59,373 bases of DNA from Lachnospiraceae bacterium. Lineage in GTDB: Bacteria; Bacillota; Clostridia; Lachnospirales; Lachnospiraceae. A model generated the notes under the pieces. The model had not been told where the DNA came from. It searched no databases and saw only the letters and a list, made by a program, of their open reading frames with translations. How positions within the stretch are numbered: the first letter of the stretch is position 1; each line of letters opens with the position of its first letter. Position numbers and translations under genes: made by a program. This document shows, in pieces, positions 1-8,846 of the stretch. The stretch lies in NCBI GenBank assembly GCA_024683645.1, contig JAIKYA010000159.1, positions 1-59,373 on the forward strand, in the 5' to 3' direction.

Positions 1-678
1 CGTGACATTTTTATAGACGGAGCCGTAGTATCCTGTGATGTTTATCCGATAACGGCTAAGGAAGAGGATATCAATAAACTTCTCGCTGAAATGGGGATTA
101 CAGGAGTGAGTGCGCAGGGCGACTGTCTGCTTGAGGCGGCGCTTACGCCAAAGGGGAACCTGGCATATCTCGGAGGCGGGTATGCGGGCTTTGTTTTTGA
201 CATGGAGATACGTTCCGAAGAGTGTGCAAGGAACGATATGAATATTTCTTTCGGAAAGACCGGCGGCGTAATGGCAGAGATCATCTGCAACGGTACGGAG
301 AATGATAACGAAAGACATGATGACATGGAGTTTAAGCTGTCTTCGGGTAAGAAGGAGATAAGCTTAAAGGCGGTATTTGACAGTACCATGTCCAGGGACG
401 GTATACTGGTCGAGGCTCCGGAGATAAATCTGGATGCAGGGATCATAAATCTTACCCTTTCCGGAGATGCGGATATCATGTTTGATGCTGACGAAGCGGA
501 AGAGATACCAGAACCCAGACGGGAGATACTGAAGATGAGCGAGGCTGATTTTGACAAGCTGGGTGTGGAGATATATGACCATCTGATGCAGAACAGCATA
601 ATAGGGATGGTGCTGACGCAGTTTGGCGGAAATTCAGCGATCGGTGACCTGGTCGACCTGATGAACAGCGGTAGATAA
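1..678 (+). CDS. C-terminal part of an exported-type hypothetical protein (5' truncated by window)
   Basis: The frame is open from base 1 to the TAA at 676-678, so the true start lies upstream; the internal ATG at 91 is not needed as a start. About 225 residues are visible. They are rich in alternating hydrophobic and polar residues, suggesting beta strands, and include a stretch (about residues 140-165 of the visible part) that reads like stacked strands ending in a short helical tail. No catalytic motif or membrane segment is visible. The stop overlaps the start of the next gene by one base (TAATG), so it is translationally coupled to two ABC-2 permeases and may be a solute-handling or accessory component of that transporter; this is inferred from context only. 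I do not recognise the family. Confidence 0.75.
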   Translation, partial: RDIFIDGAVVSCDVYPITAKEEDINKLLAEMGITGVSAQGDCLLEAALTPKGNLAYLGGGYAGFVFDMEIRSEECARNDMNISFGKTGGVMAEIICNGTENDNERHDDMEFKLSSGKKEISLKAVFDSTMSRDGILVEAPEINLDAGIINLTLSGDADIMFDADEAEEIPEPRREILKMSEADFDKLGVEIYDHLMQNSIIGMVLTQFGGNSAIGDLVDLMNSGR

Positions 679-1919
679 TGAAAAGAAGACTATTTGTCCT
701 TGAACTGAAAAAAAATCTGATGGCCCTGCCGGCCTTTTTCGGAGCTATGCTCTTTATGTCGCTGGTGGTATCTTTGCTTGTTTTTGCGGGAAGCAGCAGG
801 CTGTATAAAAACGGAAGCCCGCTGTCGGCAAAAATAGCTGTGGTAAGCTATGAGGCGGATTCATCCTATGTGGAAAGGCTGGCCTCTTATCTCGGAGAAC
901 TGTCGAGTGCCTCAAAAGGGCTCGAATTTGAGATAACGGACGAGGAGCGGGCAAGGGAGGAGCTTCGGAGCGGAAATGTATTTGCGATAATGCTGATACC
1001 GGACGGTATGATGGAAGGCATACTCTGGGGCAGCAACATACCCGCGACTATCATACTTCCGGATGAACCTGATACGGCTTCGCTGATCTTTGCCGAGCTG
1101 ACAAGGGCAGGCGCAGACCTGCTCTCGGCGGCGCAGGCAGGGACCTATACTGCTTCATATCTTTTTTCGGAGGCCGGCGAGAACGGAAAACTCGGAAATG
1201 CCTACGATCAGATAGATCTGATCAACTTCGGTTATGTACTTGAGAGGGAAAACTGTTTCAGGCGGGGGCTGATACTGCCGGGCTATGATGAGCTGAGCTA
1301 TGGAGGGACATCAGCGGATCCCGTACTGATATATTATATCTGCAGCGGAGTACTACTGTTTTTCTTCTTTTCCACCGTGGCATTTTCTCAGGCACTTGGG
1401 CGTGACGATCCCGGCTTCTATAATGTTTATCTTTCAAAAGGACGGCTGCTCTTTGGCAGCATACTGATAAAGACCGCTGCCCATTTCATAGTGCTTTTCT
1501 TGTCCGTGCTGGCACTATACCTGCTTTTTTTTGCCGGATCGCGGGCAGCCGGTAAGGAGCTGCTGCCCTCACCGTCTGAGGTATTTGTTTTCCTTCTGCT
1601 TTTATCGGCGGTGCTTTCGGCCTTTGATGTGTTCTGGCATATGCTTGCGGACAAAAAGCCGGGGGCGGTGCTGATGCAGCTTATTTTTTCGCTTTTTATG
1701 CTTTTTGCCGGCGGAACTTTTCTTCCTAAGGCTTTTCTGCCCAAAGCCCTTACCGGCTTAGGAGATAAACTGCCTGCAGCCATACTGCACCGGGATCTGC
1801 TTGGTATCATAAACGGAACGGAAACAAAAGATGCGGCAATATTGCTCATTTACGCAGGCCTTATTACAGTGCTTTCTGCGCTGCTGGCCCATATCAGATC
1901 GCGGGGTGACAGACTGTGA
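678..1919 (+). CDS. ABC-2 type transporter permease (first of a pair)
   Basis: Integral membrane subunit of an ABC exporter, 413 residues. The layout is the classic ABC-2/YhgE-like one: a hydrophobic helix near residues 15-37, a soluble outward domain of roughly 180 residues, then about five membrane helices (near 217-237, 258-284, 300-320, 328-347 and 388-406). The substrate cannot be read from the sequence. Its start codon overlaps the preceding stop (TAATG) and its TGA overlaps the GTG of the next permease. No ATP-binding subunit lies downstream in the run, so the partner ATPase is expected upstream of the window. ABC-2 class is confident, substrate unknown. Confidence 0.8.
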   Translation: MKRRLFVLELKKNLMALPAFFGAMLFMSLVVSLLVFAGSSRLYKNGSPLSAKIAVVSYEADSSYVERLASYLGELSSASKGLEFEITDEERAREELRSGNVFAIMLIPDGMMEGILWGSNIPATIILPDEPDTASLIFAELTRAGADLLSAAQAGTYTASYLFSEAGENGKLGNAYDQIDLINFGYVLERENCFRRGLILPGYDELSYGGTSADPVLIYYICSGVLLFFFFSTVAFSQALGRDDPGFYNVYLSKGRLLFGSILIKTAAHFIVLFLSVLALYLLFFAGSRAAGKELLPSPSEVFVFLLLLSAVLSAFDVFWHMLADKKPGAVLMQLIFSLFMLFAGGTFLPKAFLPKALTGLGDKLPAAILHRDLLGIINGTETKDAAILLIYAGLITVLSALLAHIRSRGDRL

Positions 1920-2965
1920 ACATGTTCAGGTTCTTTATGGCCCAGCTTAAACTGAGCTTCAAAAATCCCGTTAAACTGCTGATCCTTATGGCCATACCGC
2001 TTGCGGGCATTATCCTGGGGAACCGCGGTGCGGAAAGTGAAAAAGTATGCATCAGCATATCATACTGCATTACAGGGGGCGGTCAGGAGAGTGATATCCT
2101 GAGGCGTCTTCTGGATCGTGATGAGGGAATGTTCAGTTTTAAGGAAAAAGAAAATGAAGAAGAACTGACGGACGATGTTGCCGCCGGAAAGTCAGAATGC
2201 GCTTTTGTGATACCGGCATCCTTCTTTGAAGATATGAGAAGGGGAAAGACAAAGGGACTGATAACGCAGATCTCCTCTCCGGGAAGTACGCTGGGAGCTG
2301 TGGCAGCGGAAACGCTTTATGCAAGGCTTTATCCGGAGTGTGCTAAAAGACGCATGGGAGATTATTTCACAAAGGAGAGCGCAATAGCGGGATATTCGCC
2401 TGAGCTGTTTGATATAAATGATGTATATGAAACTTATGAGCGCATATATAACGGAGGCGGGACCTTTTCCTTTGATTATGAGGGGGGAAGGGAGTACTCG
2501 CGTCCCACTGTTTCGGATGTGGCACTTTCGCCGGTAAGGGGGCTGCTGGCTGTCCTTGTTATGCTTTCGGGACTCTGCGGGCTTATGACATATTATTCAT
2601 ACGCGGAAAACCCGGTATACGCGAAGATGAGCGTGCGCTTTGTGCTATGCCTAGCACCCATGCTCATAGCTGCGCTTGTATCATTCCTGACCCTTGCTTT
2701 TGTGAAGGGCATACCAGGAGTGGACAGAACGCCGGCTGGCTTGGGCGGGGAGCTTGCGAATATGATCCTTTATGTGGTAATATGCCTCTTGTTTATGATG
2801 ATACTCGGACTCGTACCCGGAATGGGAAGGATGCTTCCGGCATTTATACCCGTATATGTACTGTGCTGTCTGGTACTGACGCCCGTGTTCATCGATGTTA
2901 CGTCGATATCTCCTCTGTTTGAAAAAGTCTCGTACTTTTTACTGCCGGGCTGGTATCTGCGTTAA
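1916..2965 (+). CDS. ABC-2 type transporter permease (second of a pair)
   Basis: Second membrane subunit, 349 residues, with the same plan as its neighbour: one N-terminal helix (about residues 17-34), a soluble domain to about 205, then four predicted helices (near 207-230, 240-263, 279-302, 305-326). It starts at GTG 1916, whose GTGA overlaps the upstream stop; an ATG two codons later at 1922 is a possible alternative. The two permeases probably form a heterodimer with an ATPase encoded upstream of the window. It is separated from the HAD phosphatase by only nine bases, so the run continues. Confidence 0.78.
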   Translation: MNMFRFFMAQLKLSFKNPVKLLILMAIPLAGIILGNRGAESEKVCISISYCITGGGQESDILRRLLDRDEGMFSFKEKENEEELTDDVAAGKSECAFVIPASFFEDMRRGKTKGLITQISSPGSTLGAVAAETLYARLYPECAKRRMGDYFTKESAIAGYSPELFDINDVYETYERIYNGGGTFSFDYEGGREYSRPTVSDVALSPVRGLLAVLVMLSGLCGLMTYYSYAENPVYAKMSVRFVLCLAPMLIAALVSFLTLAFVKGIPGVDRTPAGLGGELANMILYVVICLLFMMILGLVPGMGRMLPAFIPVYVLCCLVLTPVFIDVTSISPLFEKVSYFLLPGWYLR

Positions 2966-2974
2966 GGAGGTTAT

Positions 2975-3604
2975 ATGAAAACAGATGCACTGATACTGGA
3001 TGTGGACGGCACTCTGTGGGATACCACGGAGCTCGTTAAGGATGCCTGGATGATGGCTGCTGCAGACGAGGGTGTGAATGTGAACATCACGGCCGCAGAC
3101 CTTAAGAACTATTTCGGAAAGCCGATGGATGAGATCGCGAGGCTTGTTTTTCCGGCACAGACCGAAGAACACAGGAAGCGGATAATGAAGCGCGGAGTCC
3201 GTTATGAGGAAGAGATACTGGAGACAAATATAAAAGATCTCTCATATCCGAAGGTGGCGCAGACCATAAAGGAGCTTTCGGAGCATATCGATATCTGTGT
3301 CGTGAGCAACTGTCAGAAGGGATATATAGAACTGGCCTGTGAGAAACTGGGAGTTTCAGATTTCATACACGATCATGAATGCTACGGTGACCACGGAAAG
3401 TATAAAGCGGAAAATATAAAACTTGTGGCAGAGAGGAACGGCTACAGAAATGCCGTCTACCTTGGCGATATACAGGGAGACTGCGACGCAGCCCATGAAG
3501 CGGGCATCAGGTTCATACATGCTGCCTACGGTTTCGGAACGGCGGATGATGCGGATGCAGTGATAAACAGATTTGACGAATTAAAGGAGCTGCTTGAAAT
3601 ATGA
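2975..3604 (+). CDS. HAD-superfamily hydrolase (phosphoglycolate phosphatase-like)
   Basis: Soluble 209-residue phosphatase of the haloacid dehalogenase superfamily, cap type I. Motif I is LDVDGTLWD near residues 8-16, giving the nucleophile and acid/base aspartates. Motif II is VVSNC near residue 110, a lysine in the KYKAEN segment is a candidate motif III residue, and motif IV is LGDIQGDCDA near residue 163. A strong AAGGAGG site six bases before ATG 2975 fixes the start. The substrate is not evident; small phosphorylated metabolites such as sugar phosphates, phosphoglycolate or nucleotides are typical. It overlaps cdd by ATGA, so both are co-translated. Confidence 0.85.
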   Translation: MKTDALILDVDGTLWDTTELVKDAWMMAAADEGVNVNITAADLKNYFGKPMDEIARLVFPAQTEEHRKRIMKRGVRYEEEILETNIKDLSYPKVAQTIKELSEHIDICVVSNCQKGYIELACEKLGVSDFIHDHECYGDHGKYKAENIKLVAERNGYRNAVYLGDIQGDCDAAHEAGIRFIHAAYGFGTADDADAVINRFDELKELLEI

Positions 3605-4008
3605 CGGAAAATGAACTTTTTGAACTGGCAATGGAAGCAAGATGGGGCGCTTATGCGCCGTATTCCTCTTATCAGGTGGGAGCTGCGCTCATCACAGAGG
3701 ACGGCAGTCTGTATACCGGCTGCAATATAGAGAATGCTTCCTACGGTGCTGCCAACTGCGCCGAGAGGACAGCCATTTTCAAAGCGGTAAGCGAGGGACA
3801 CCGTAAGATAGTGATGATAGCCATAGCCGGGGGCAGCGGGGAGCGGACAAATTATGCATACCCCTGCGGCATCTGCAGGCAGGTGATGAGAGAGTTTTCG
3901 GATCCGGAACAACTGAAGGTGATCGTCGGCGACGGCAGAGGGGAACTGAAGATACATACGCTGGAAGAACTGCTGCCGGAAAGTTTCGGACCGGATTTTA
4001 TGGAGTGA
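3601..4008 (+). CDS. cdd: cytidine deaminase
   Basis: Deaminates cytidine and deoxycytidine to uridine and deoxyuridine for pyrimidine salvage. At 135 residues it matches the short homotetrameric class. The zinc site is complete: Cys53 and catalytic Glu55 in the N-C-A-E segment, then Cys89 and Cys92 in PCGIC. The nucleoside-binding N-I-E-N stretch is at residues 42-45. The ATG overlaps the upstream HAD stop by four bases. The phosphatase and deaminase could act in sequence on nucleotides, but that pairing is inference from position. Confidence 0.95.
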   Translation: MTENELFELAMEARWGAYAPYSSYQVGAALITEDGSLYTGCNIENASYGAANCAERTAIFKAVSEGHRKIVMIAIAGGSGERTNYAYPCGICRQVMREFSDPEQLKVIVGDGRGELKIHTLEELLPESFGPDFME

Positions 4009-4011
4009 GTT

Positions 4012-5685
4012 ATGGATGTTTTACTGATAGCGTCGATCGCATTCGGAGTGGTCGCAGTGATCGTTCTGATGGGACTGGCAGAAAAAAAGAAATACCGTCT
4101 GTTTACGGAGAGAAAGATCAAAAGAGAATACGGACAGCTTAACGAGAAGGGGATTCCCGTTCTTCGTATGGAGTGCATACCGTCATATTATAAAAGGCAT
4201 GGTGCCGGTACGGGCATAGATGACATTACCTGGTCGGACCTTGATATGGACAGGCTGTTTGCGCTGATGGATGTTACCTATTCATCGGCGGGAGAAGAGT
4301 ATCTCTACCATACGCTGAGAACTCCGCTTAAGGACAGGGAGGCGTTGCTGGCGCGTGATGCCGAGATAGAGTATCTGAGAAAAGAAAAGGAGATACGACT
4401 TAAGCTGCAGATGCAGTTTGCTCAGATGGGAAAGAACGAGAGATATTCACTTTATGATTATCTGGATTTTGCAGAGACCTTAAAGAAGATACCTTCGCTT
4501 CCTTATCACTTTATAGCACCCATACTGGCAGCAATCGCCGTGGGTCTTGTATTCATCAATCCGGCTACGGGCATACTTGCAATAGTAGTCGTGCTGGTCG
4601 GGAACATGATCTGGTACTTTAAGACCATGAACGTGATCCAGCCCTATATGACCAGTCTCAAGTATGTGCTTAAGGATATGAAGGCAGCGGAAAAGATCCT
4701 GGCTGTAAATCCCAGGATATGCGGGGAGCTTCAGGATAAGATGAAGCAGTCCCTGAATGAACTTAAGATCTTTAAGAAGAGGGCGGCAATGGCCTTTGCC
4801 GAGAGCAGCGGGGACGGTAATCCGCTGACCATACTCGCGGATTATACAAACATGCTGCTGCATCCCAACATCATCGCATTTTATTCCATGTATGCGCAGA
4901 TGCAGAAGCACAAAGAGGACATAGATACCCTGCACGGGGCACTCGGATATATGGAGATGCTGATAGCCGCCGGCTCTTTCAAGGAAGCCATGGGTGAAGG
5001 CTGTGTGCCGGTATTTGACGGCGGGATGAAGGCTGTGGAGATTTATCACCCGCTGATAGAAGAGCCGGTAAAGAACTCCTTTGAAACAAAATCCTCGGTA
5101 TTGCTTACGGGCTCAAACGCATCGGGAAAGTCCACTTTCCTTAAAACTGTTGCTGTAAACATGCTGCTGTCACAGTGCTTTAACTATGCCTGCGCGGATG
5201 AATTCCATACAGACTTCTTCAGGCTTTATTCCTCGATGGCGCTTCGGGATGATCTGGAGCAGGGGGACAGCTATTTTATGGTGGAGATAAAAGCTTTAAG
5301 GCGTATACTGGAGGCTGCAAAAGAGGAGGGCGAGCGTATTGCCTGCTTCGTGGACGAGGTGCTGCGCGGTACAAATACTGTAGAGAGAATAGCGGCTTCC
5401 ACCCAGATACTCAGGTTTATGGAAGAGGGCGGAATGCTGTGTTTTGCAGCTACGCATGACATAGAGCTTACAGAGCTGTTAAAGGAGAGGTATGAAAACT
5501 ATCATTTTGAAGAAGAGATAGCAGACGGAGACGTGCTGTTCAACTATCGTCTGATGGAGGGAAAAGCTACCACAAGAAATGCCATCAGGCTGCTTAGTGT
5601 CATGGGCTATGATGAAGAAGTGATAAAGGATGCGGAGCACATGGCAGAGAACTTCATAAAGGAAGGTGTCTGGAAGAATGTCTAA
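4012..5685 (+). CDS. membrane-anchored MutS-family ATPase
   Basis: A 557-residue protein with a MutS-type C-terminal ATPase. The P-loop is GSNASGKST at residues 367-375, where canonical MutS has GPNMAGKST, Walker B is CFVDE near 445-449, and the T-H-D motif follows. Instead of MutS mismatch-reading domain I it has a membrane helix at residues 3-23, a charged lever-like region, and two more hydrophobic helices around 166-203. This fits the small membrane-associated MutS homologues annotated as MutS domain V proteins, not MutS1 or the nuclease-fused MutS2 (no Smr domain). Function is not established. Eight bases overlap rnhA. Confidence 0.8.
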   Translation: MDVLLIASIAFGVVAVIVLMGLAEKKKYRLFTERKIKREYGQLNEKGIPVLRMECIPSYYKRHGAGTGIDDITWSDLDMDRLFALMDVTYSSAGEEYLYHTLRTPLKDREALLARDAEIEYLRKEKEIRLKLQMQFAQMGKNERYSLYDYLDFAETLKKIPSLPYHFIAPILAAIAVGLVFINPATGILAIVVVLVGNMIWYFKTMNVIQPYMTSLKYVLKDMKAAEKILAVNPRICGELQDKMKQSLNELKIFKKRAAMAFAESSGDGNPLTILADYTNMLLHPNIIAFYSMYAQMQKHKEDIDTLHGALGYMEMLIAAGSFKEAMGEGCVPVFDGGMKAVEIYHPLIEEPVKNSFETKSSVLLTGSNASGKSTFLKTVAVNMLLSQCFNYACADEFHTDFFRLYSSMALRDDLEQGDSYFMVEIKALRRILEAAKEEGERIACFVDEVLRGTNTVERIAASTQILRFMEEGGMLCFAATHDIELTELLKERYENYHFEEEIADGDVLFNYRLMEGKATTRNAIRLLSVMGYDEEVIKDAEHMAENFIKEGVWKNV

Positions 5686-6160
5686 GGTCATCATTTATAC
5701 GGACGGTTCAGCCAGAGGGAATCCCGACGGTCCCGGCGGTTACGGCGTGGTGCTGCGTTTTACCGATTCAAAGGGTGTGCTGCATGAAAAGGAACTGTCT
5801 GCAGGCTATAAAAAGACCACTAACAACCGTATGGAACTGATGGGGGTGATAGCCGGGCTGGAAGCCCTGACGAGGCCCTGCGAGGTGGAAGTATATTCGG
5901 ATTCTAAATATATCGTGGATGCCTTCAATCAGCACTGGCTGGATTCATGGATAAAGAAAGGCTGGAAACGCAGCGGAAACGAAAAGGTTAAAAACGTGGA
6001 TCTGTGGAAGCGGCTGCTGGCGGCGAAAGATAAGCATAGGGTGAGCTTCATCTGGGTGAAAGGCCACGACGGAGAGGAACTGAACGAACGCTGTGATAAG
6101 CTTGCTACCTCGGCGGCGGATAATAATGCGGTTCTTGACGACCGGGGCGACTTAGAGTAA
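5678..6160 (+). CDS. rnhA: ribonuclease HI
   Basis: Degrades the RNA strand of RNA-DNA hybrids, removing primers and R-loops. All catalytic residues are present: Asp9 (YTDGSARGNP), Glu53 (RMELMG), Asp75 (YSDSKY) and Asp140 (ERCDKLA), with the catalytic-loop His130 in KGHDGEE. ATG 5678 gives the standard family N-terminus MSKVIIYTDG and 160 residues. A GTG twelve bases upstream (5666) is possible but adds residues absent from the family. The start lies inside the end of the MutS-like gene, so expression is coupled to it. Confidence 0.95.
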   Translation: MSKVIIYTDGSARGNPDGPGGYGVVLRFTDSKGVLHEKELSAGYKKTTNNRMELMGVIAGLEALTRPCEVEVYSDSKYIVDAFNQHWLDSWIKKGWKRSGNEKVKNVDLWKRLLAAKDKHRVSFIWVKGHDGEELNERCDKLATSAADNNAVLDDRGDLE

Positions 6161-6194
6161 AATCTATATAGTTTGTATGACGGAGGAAAGATAC

Positions 6195-6377
6195 ATGAAT
6201 GAACTTTCATTATTTGCAGACGGATTCATGAGATATCTCGTGACTTATATAGTTTTTATCGTAGCCATCGTGGCGGCATTTCTGATAGGCTTTGCCCTTA
6301 GAAAGAATAAGAATTCCAAAGAAGCAGCAGATGAACAGGAAGCTGTGACGGAAGAGGCAGCAGGCAAGTCGGCTTAA
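6195..6377 (+). CDS. small single-pass membrane protein
   Basis: A 60-residue protein with a short N-terminal segment, one hydrophobic helix (about residues 13-35), a basic stop-transfer R-K-N-K patch and an acidic alanine/glutamate-rich tail. The start at ATG 6195 is chosen because GGAGGAAAG at 6182-6190 sits five bases before it; an in-frame ATG at 6177 has no such site. Topology is probably N-out, tail in the cytoplasm. I do not recognise the family. It is the last gene before a clear terminator. Confidence 0.6.
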   Translation: MNELSLFADGFMRYLVTYIVFIVAIVAAFLIGFALRKNKNSKEAADEQEAVTEEAAGKSA

Positions 6378-6406
6378 AGACGTGTCCGGAGAGTAAAAAG
6401 CGGTAG

Positions 6407-6437
6407 ACGGAGGGGAAACAGTACCCTCCGTTTTTTT
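6407..6437 (+). terminator. Rho-independent terminator after the cdd-rnhA run
   Basis: Perfect 8-bp stem ACGGAGGG (6407-6414) and CCCTCCGT (6424-6431) with a 9-base loop, followed by a run of seven T. It separates the upstream operon from nrdD. Confidence 0.9.
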
Positions 6438-6504
6438 GCCTTACAGGAAATCCCTTCGGAATTTCCATAAAGCAAAAAGCCCTCCGGGTAACGATAAGTT
6501 TAGA

Positions 6505-6533
6505 TTGACAAGGGCGGATAATCATTTTATAAT
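6505..6533 (+). promoter_or_regulatory. consensus sigma-70 type promoter of nrdD
   Basis: TTGACA at 6505-6510, a 17-bp spacer and TATAAT at 6528-6533: a perfect consensus match. Predicted transcription start is near 6540, leaving about 62 bases of leader before the nrdD ATG. Such a strong promoter needs repression, which fits the NrdR-like boxes immediately downstream. Confidence 0.85.
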
Positions 6534-6542
6534 CATAGAGCG

Positions 6543-6589
6543 CCACAAGATGTTGTGGCACAGAAGAATATAAACACTAAGAATTGTTC
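6543..6589 (+). promoter_or_regulatory. two candidate NrdR boxes in the nrdD leader
   Basis: Box 1 is CCACAAGATGTTGTGG at 6543-6558; box 2 is ACACTAAGAATTGTTC at 6574-6589. Each is 16 bp and their starts are 31 bp apart, about three helical turns, as known for tandem NrdR operators. Compared with the NrdR consensus acaCwAtATaTwGtgt, box 1 keeps every strongly conserved core base while box 2 is weaker in the centre. Position just downstream of the promoter would allow NrdR to block transcription when dATP is high. Confidence 0.65.
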
Positions 6590-6601
6590 TGGAGGCGGGT
6601 T

Positions 6602-8764
6602 ATGTCAGAGATCGATTTCGGAAAAGAGTATAAGCCGAAAAGGGCCGTAAAGGTCATCAAAAAGGATAATACACTGGAGGAATTCAATGTCCAGAAGGTG
6701 ATCGATGCCGTGGGAAAGAGCGCATACAGGGCACTGACCGAGTTTACCGAGGAAGAAAAGCGGCGCATCTGTCAGTATGTCATAGAAAAAGTTGATGAGA
6801 TGGATGTGGATGAGATCCCCATTCCCATCATGCATAATGTTGTGGAAAGTGCACTGGAGCAGGTAAAACCCATAGTGGCAAAGAGCTACAGGGATTACCG
6901 CAATTACAAGCAGGACTTTGTGCGCATGCTGGATGATGTCTACAAGAAGAGCCAGTCCATCATGTATATAGGCGATAAGGAAAATGCCAATACAGATTCC
7001 GCTCTGGTGTCTACCAAGAGAAGTCTTATATTCAACCAGCTCAATAAGGAGCTGTATCAGAAATTCTTTTTAACGACAGAAGAACTGCAGGCCTGCCGTG
7101 ACGGATATATCTATGTGCATGATATGTCGGCAAGGCGCGATACGATGAACTGCTGTCTTTTTGATGTACAGAATGTTTTAAGCGGCGGCTTTGAGATGGG
7201 AAATATCTGGTATAACGAGCCGAAGACGCTGGATGTTGCTTTCGATGTCATAGGAGATATAGTGCTCAGTGCCGCTTCGCAGCAGTACGGCGGCTTTACC
7301 GTACCCGAGGTTGATAAGATACTGGAACCCTATGCGGAAAAGTCCTATGCGAAATATACAAAGAAATATGAGGCCATGGGTGTGGATAAGGCCACTGCCG
7401 AGGCTGAAGCTTATAAAGATGTGGTAAGGGATTTTGAACAGGGCTTCCAGGGCTGGGAGTACAAGTTCAATACCGTGGCATCAAGCCGCGGCGATTATCC
7501 TTTTATAACGGTGACTGCCGGTATAGGCAGGGGACGTTTTGCAAAACAGGCTACCATTGCGATGCTGAACGTGCGCCGCAAGGGACAGGGCAAGGCCGAT
7601 CACAAGAAGCCGGTGCTCTTCCCGAAGATAGTATTTCTCTACGATGAGAACCTTCACGGTCCCGGAGGGGAGCTGGTCGATGTGTTCAAGGCCGGTGTTG
7701 AATGTTCGGCCAGGACCATGTATCCCGACTGGCTGTCTCTCACCGGTAAAGGATATATAGCGAGCATGTACAAGCAGTACGGCAAGGTGATATCACCCAT
7801 GGGCTGCAGGGCTTTTCTCTCGCCCTGGTACGAGAGAGGCGGCATGCATCCTGCGGATGACAAGGACGAACCCATATTTGTAGGGCGTTTCAATATAGGT
7901 GCGGTCTCACTGCATCTGCCGATGATACTGGCCAAGTCAAGACAGGAGAGCAGGGATTTCTATGAAGTGCTGGATTACTACTTAAACCTGATACGTCAGC
8001 TCCATATACGTACTTACGCCTATCTCGGAGAGATGAGAGCATCCACCAACCCGCTGGCATACTGCGAAGGCGGTTTCCTCGGCGGTCATCTGGGACTTCA
8101 TGACAAGATAAAACCGCTGCTCAAGGCGGCAACCGCTTCTTTCGGCATCACGGCACTTAATGAGCTGCAGATGCTATATAACGGAAAGAGCCTTGTGCAG
8201 GACGGACAGTTTGCGCTGGATGTGATGGAACACATAAACAGGCGTATCGCGGAGTTTAAGGAAGAAGACGGCAATCTTTATGCCATCTACGGTACTCCGG
8301 CCGAGAGTCTCTGCGGACTGCAGGTCCAGCAGTTCAGAAAGAAATACGGCATAATCGAAGGTGTATCCGACAGGGAATATGTGAGCAATTCCTTCCACTG
8401 CCATGTAACCGAGGATATCACTCCGATCCAGAAGCAGGATCTTGAGAACCGTTTCTGGGAACTTTTAAACGGCGGAAAGATACAGTATGTAAAATATCCC
8501 GTAAGCTACAATACCGAAGCCGTGAGCACACTGGTGCGCCGTGCGATGGATATGGGCTTCTATGAGGGAGTAAATCTAAGCCTCGCATACTGCGATGACT
8601 GCGGTCACGAAGAACTGGAGATGGACGTATGCCCGAAATGCGGCAGCCGTAACCTGACCAAGATAGACCGCATGAACGGATACCTTTCCTACTCGCGTGT
8701 CCACGGTGATTCCAGGCTTAATGACGCCAAAATGGCCGAGATCGCGGAAAGGCGGTCCATGTGA
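6602..8764 (+). CDS. nrdD: anaerobic ribonucleoside-triphosphate reductase (class III)
   Basis: Reduces ribonucleoside triphosphates to deoxyribonucleotides without oxygen, using a glycyl radical made by NrdG. 720 residues. An N-terminal ATP-cone (about residues 10-100) provides dATP/ATP allosteric control. A zinc ribbon sits at Cys664, Cys667, Cys677 and Cys680, and the radical glycine is Gly693 in RMNGYLS, 28 residues from the end as expected. Start ATG 6602 is six bases after GGAGG; the frame extends to a TTG at 6584 inside the second candidate NrdR box, which is unlikely as a start. It is followed by a repeat array and then nrdG. Confidence 0.97.
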   Translation: MSEIDFGKEYKPKRAVKVIKKDNTLEEFNVQKVIDAVGKSAYRALTEFTEEEKRRICQYVIEKVDEMDVDEIPIPIMHNVVESALEQVKPIVAKSYRDYRNYKQDFVRMLDDVYKKSQSIMYIGDKENANTDSALVSTKRSLIFNQLNKELYQKFFLTTEELQACRDGYIYVHDMSARRDTMNCCLFDVQNVLSGGFEMGNIWYNEPKTLDVAFDVIGDIVLSAASQQYGGFTVPEVDKILEPYAEKSYAKYTKKYEAMGVDKATAEAEAYKDVVRDFEQGFQGWEYKFNTVASSRGDYPFITVTAGIGRGRFAKQATIAMLNVRRKGQGKADHKKPVLFPKIVFLYDENLHGPGGELVDVFKAGVECSARTMYPDWLSLTGKGYIASMYKQYGKVISPMGCRAFLSPWYERGGMHPADDKDEPIFVGRFNIGAVSLHLPMILAKSRQESRDFYEVLDYYLNLIRQLHIRTYAYLGEMRASTNPLAYCEGGFLGGHLGLHDKIKPLLKAATASFGITALNELQMLYNGKSLVQDGQFALDVMEHINRRIAEFKEEDGNLYAIYGTPAESLCGLQVQQFRKKYGIIEGVSDREYVSNSFHCHVTEDITPIQKQDLENRFWELLNGGKIQYVKYPVSYNTEAVSTLVRRAMDMGFYEGVNLSLAYCDDCGHEELEMDVCPKCGSRNLTKIDRMNGYLSYSRVHGDSRLNDAKMAEIAERRSM

Positions 8765-8846
8765 GCGATAAGCGACGAGCATGGATGCGTATCGACAGAT
8801 TACGGCAGAAAACTTGTTTTCATGCCGGAAGCTGTAGAGACGCAGA
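8765..8846 (+). other. divergent leading part of the nrdD-nrdG intergenic structure
   Basis: Begins directly after the nrdD stop with GCGATAAGCGAC (8765-8776), the exact reverse complement of GTCGCTTATCGC present in each downstream repeat (8903-8914, 9034-9045, 9165-9176). It also holds an imperfect hairpin (about 8804-8827, arms CGGCAGAAAAC and GTTTTCATGCCG) resembling the second hairpin of the repeat unit. It looks like a degraded or founder copy. No coding frame. Confidence 0.55.
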
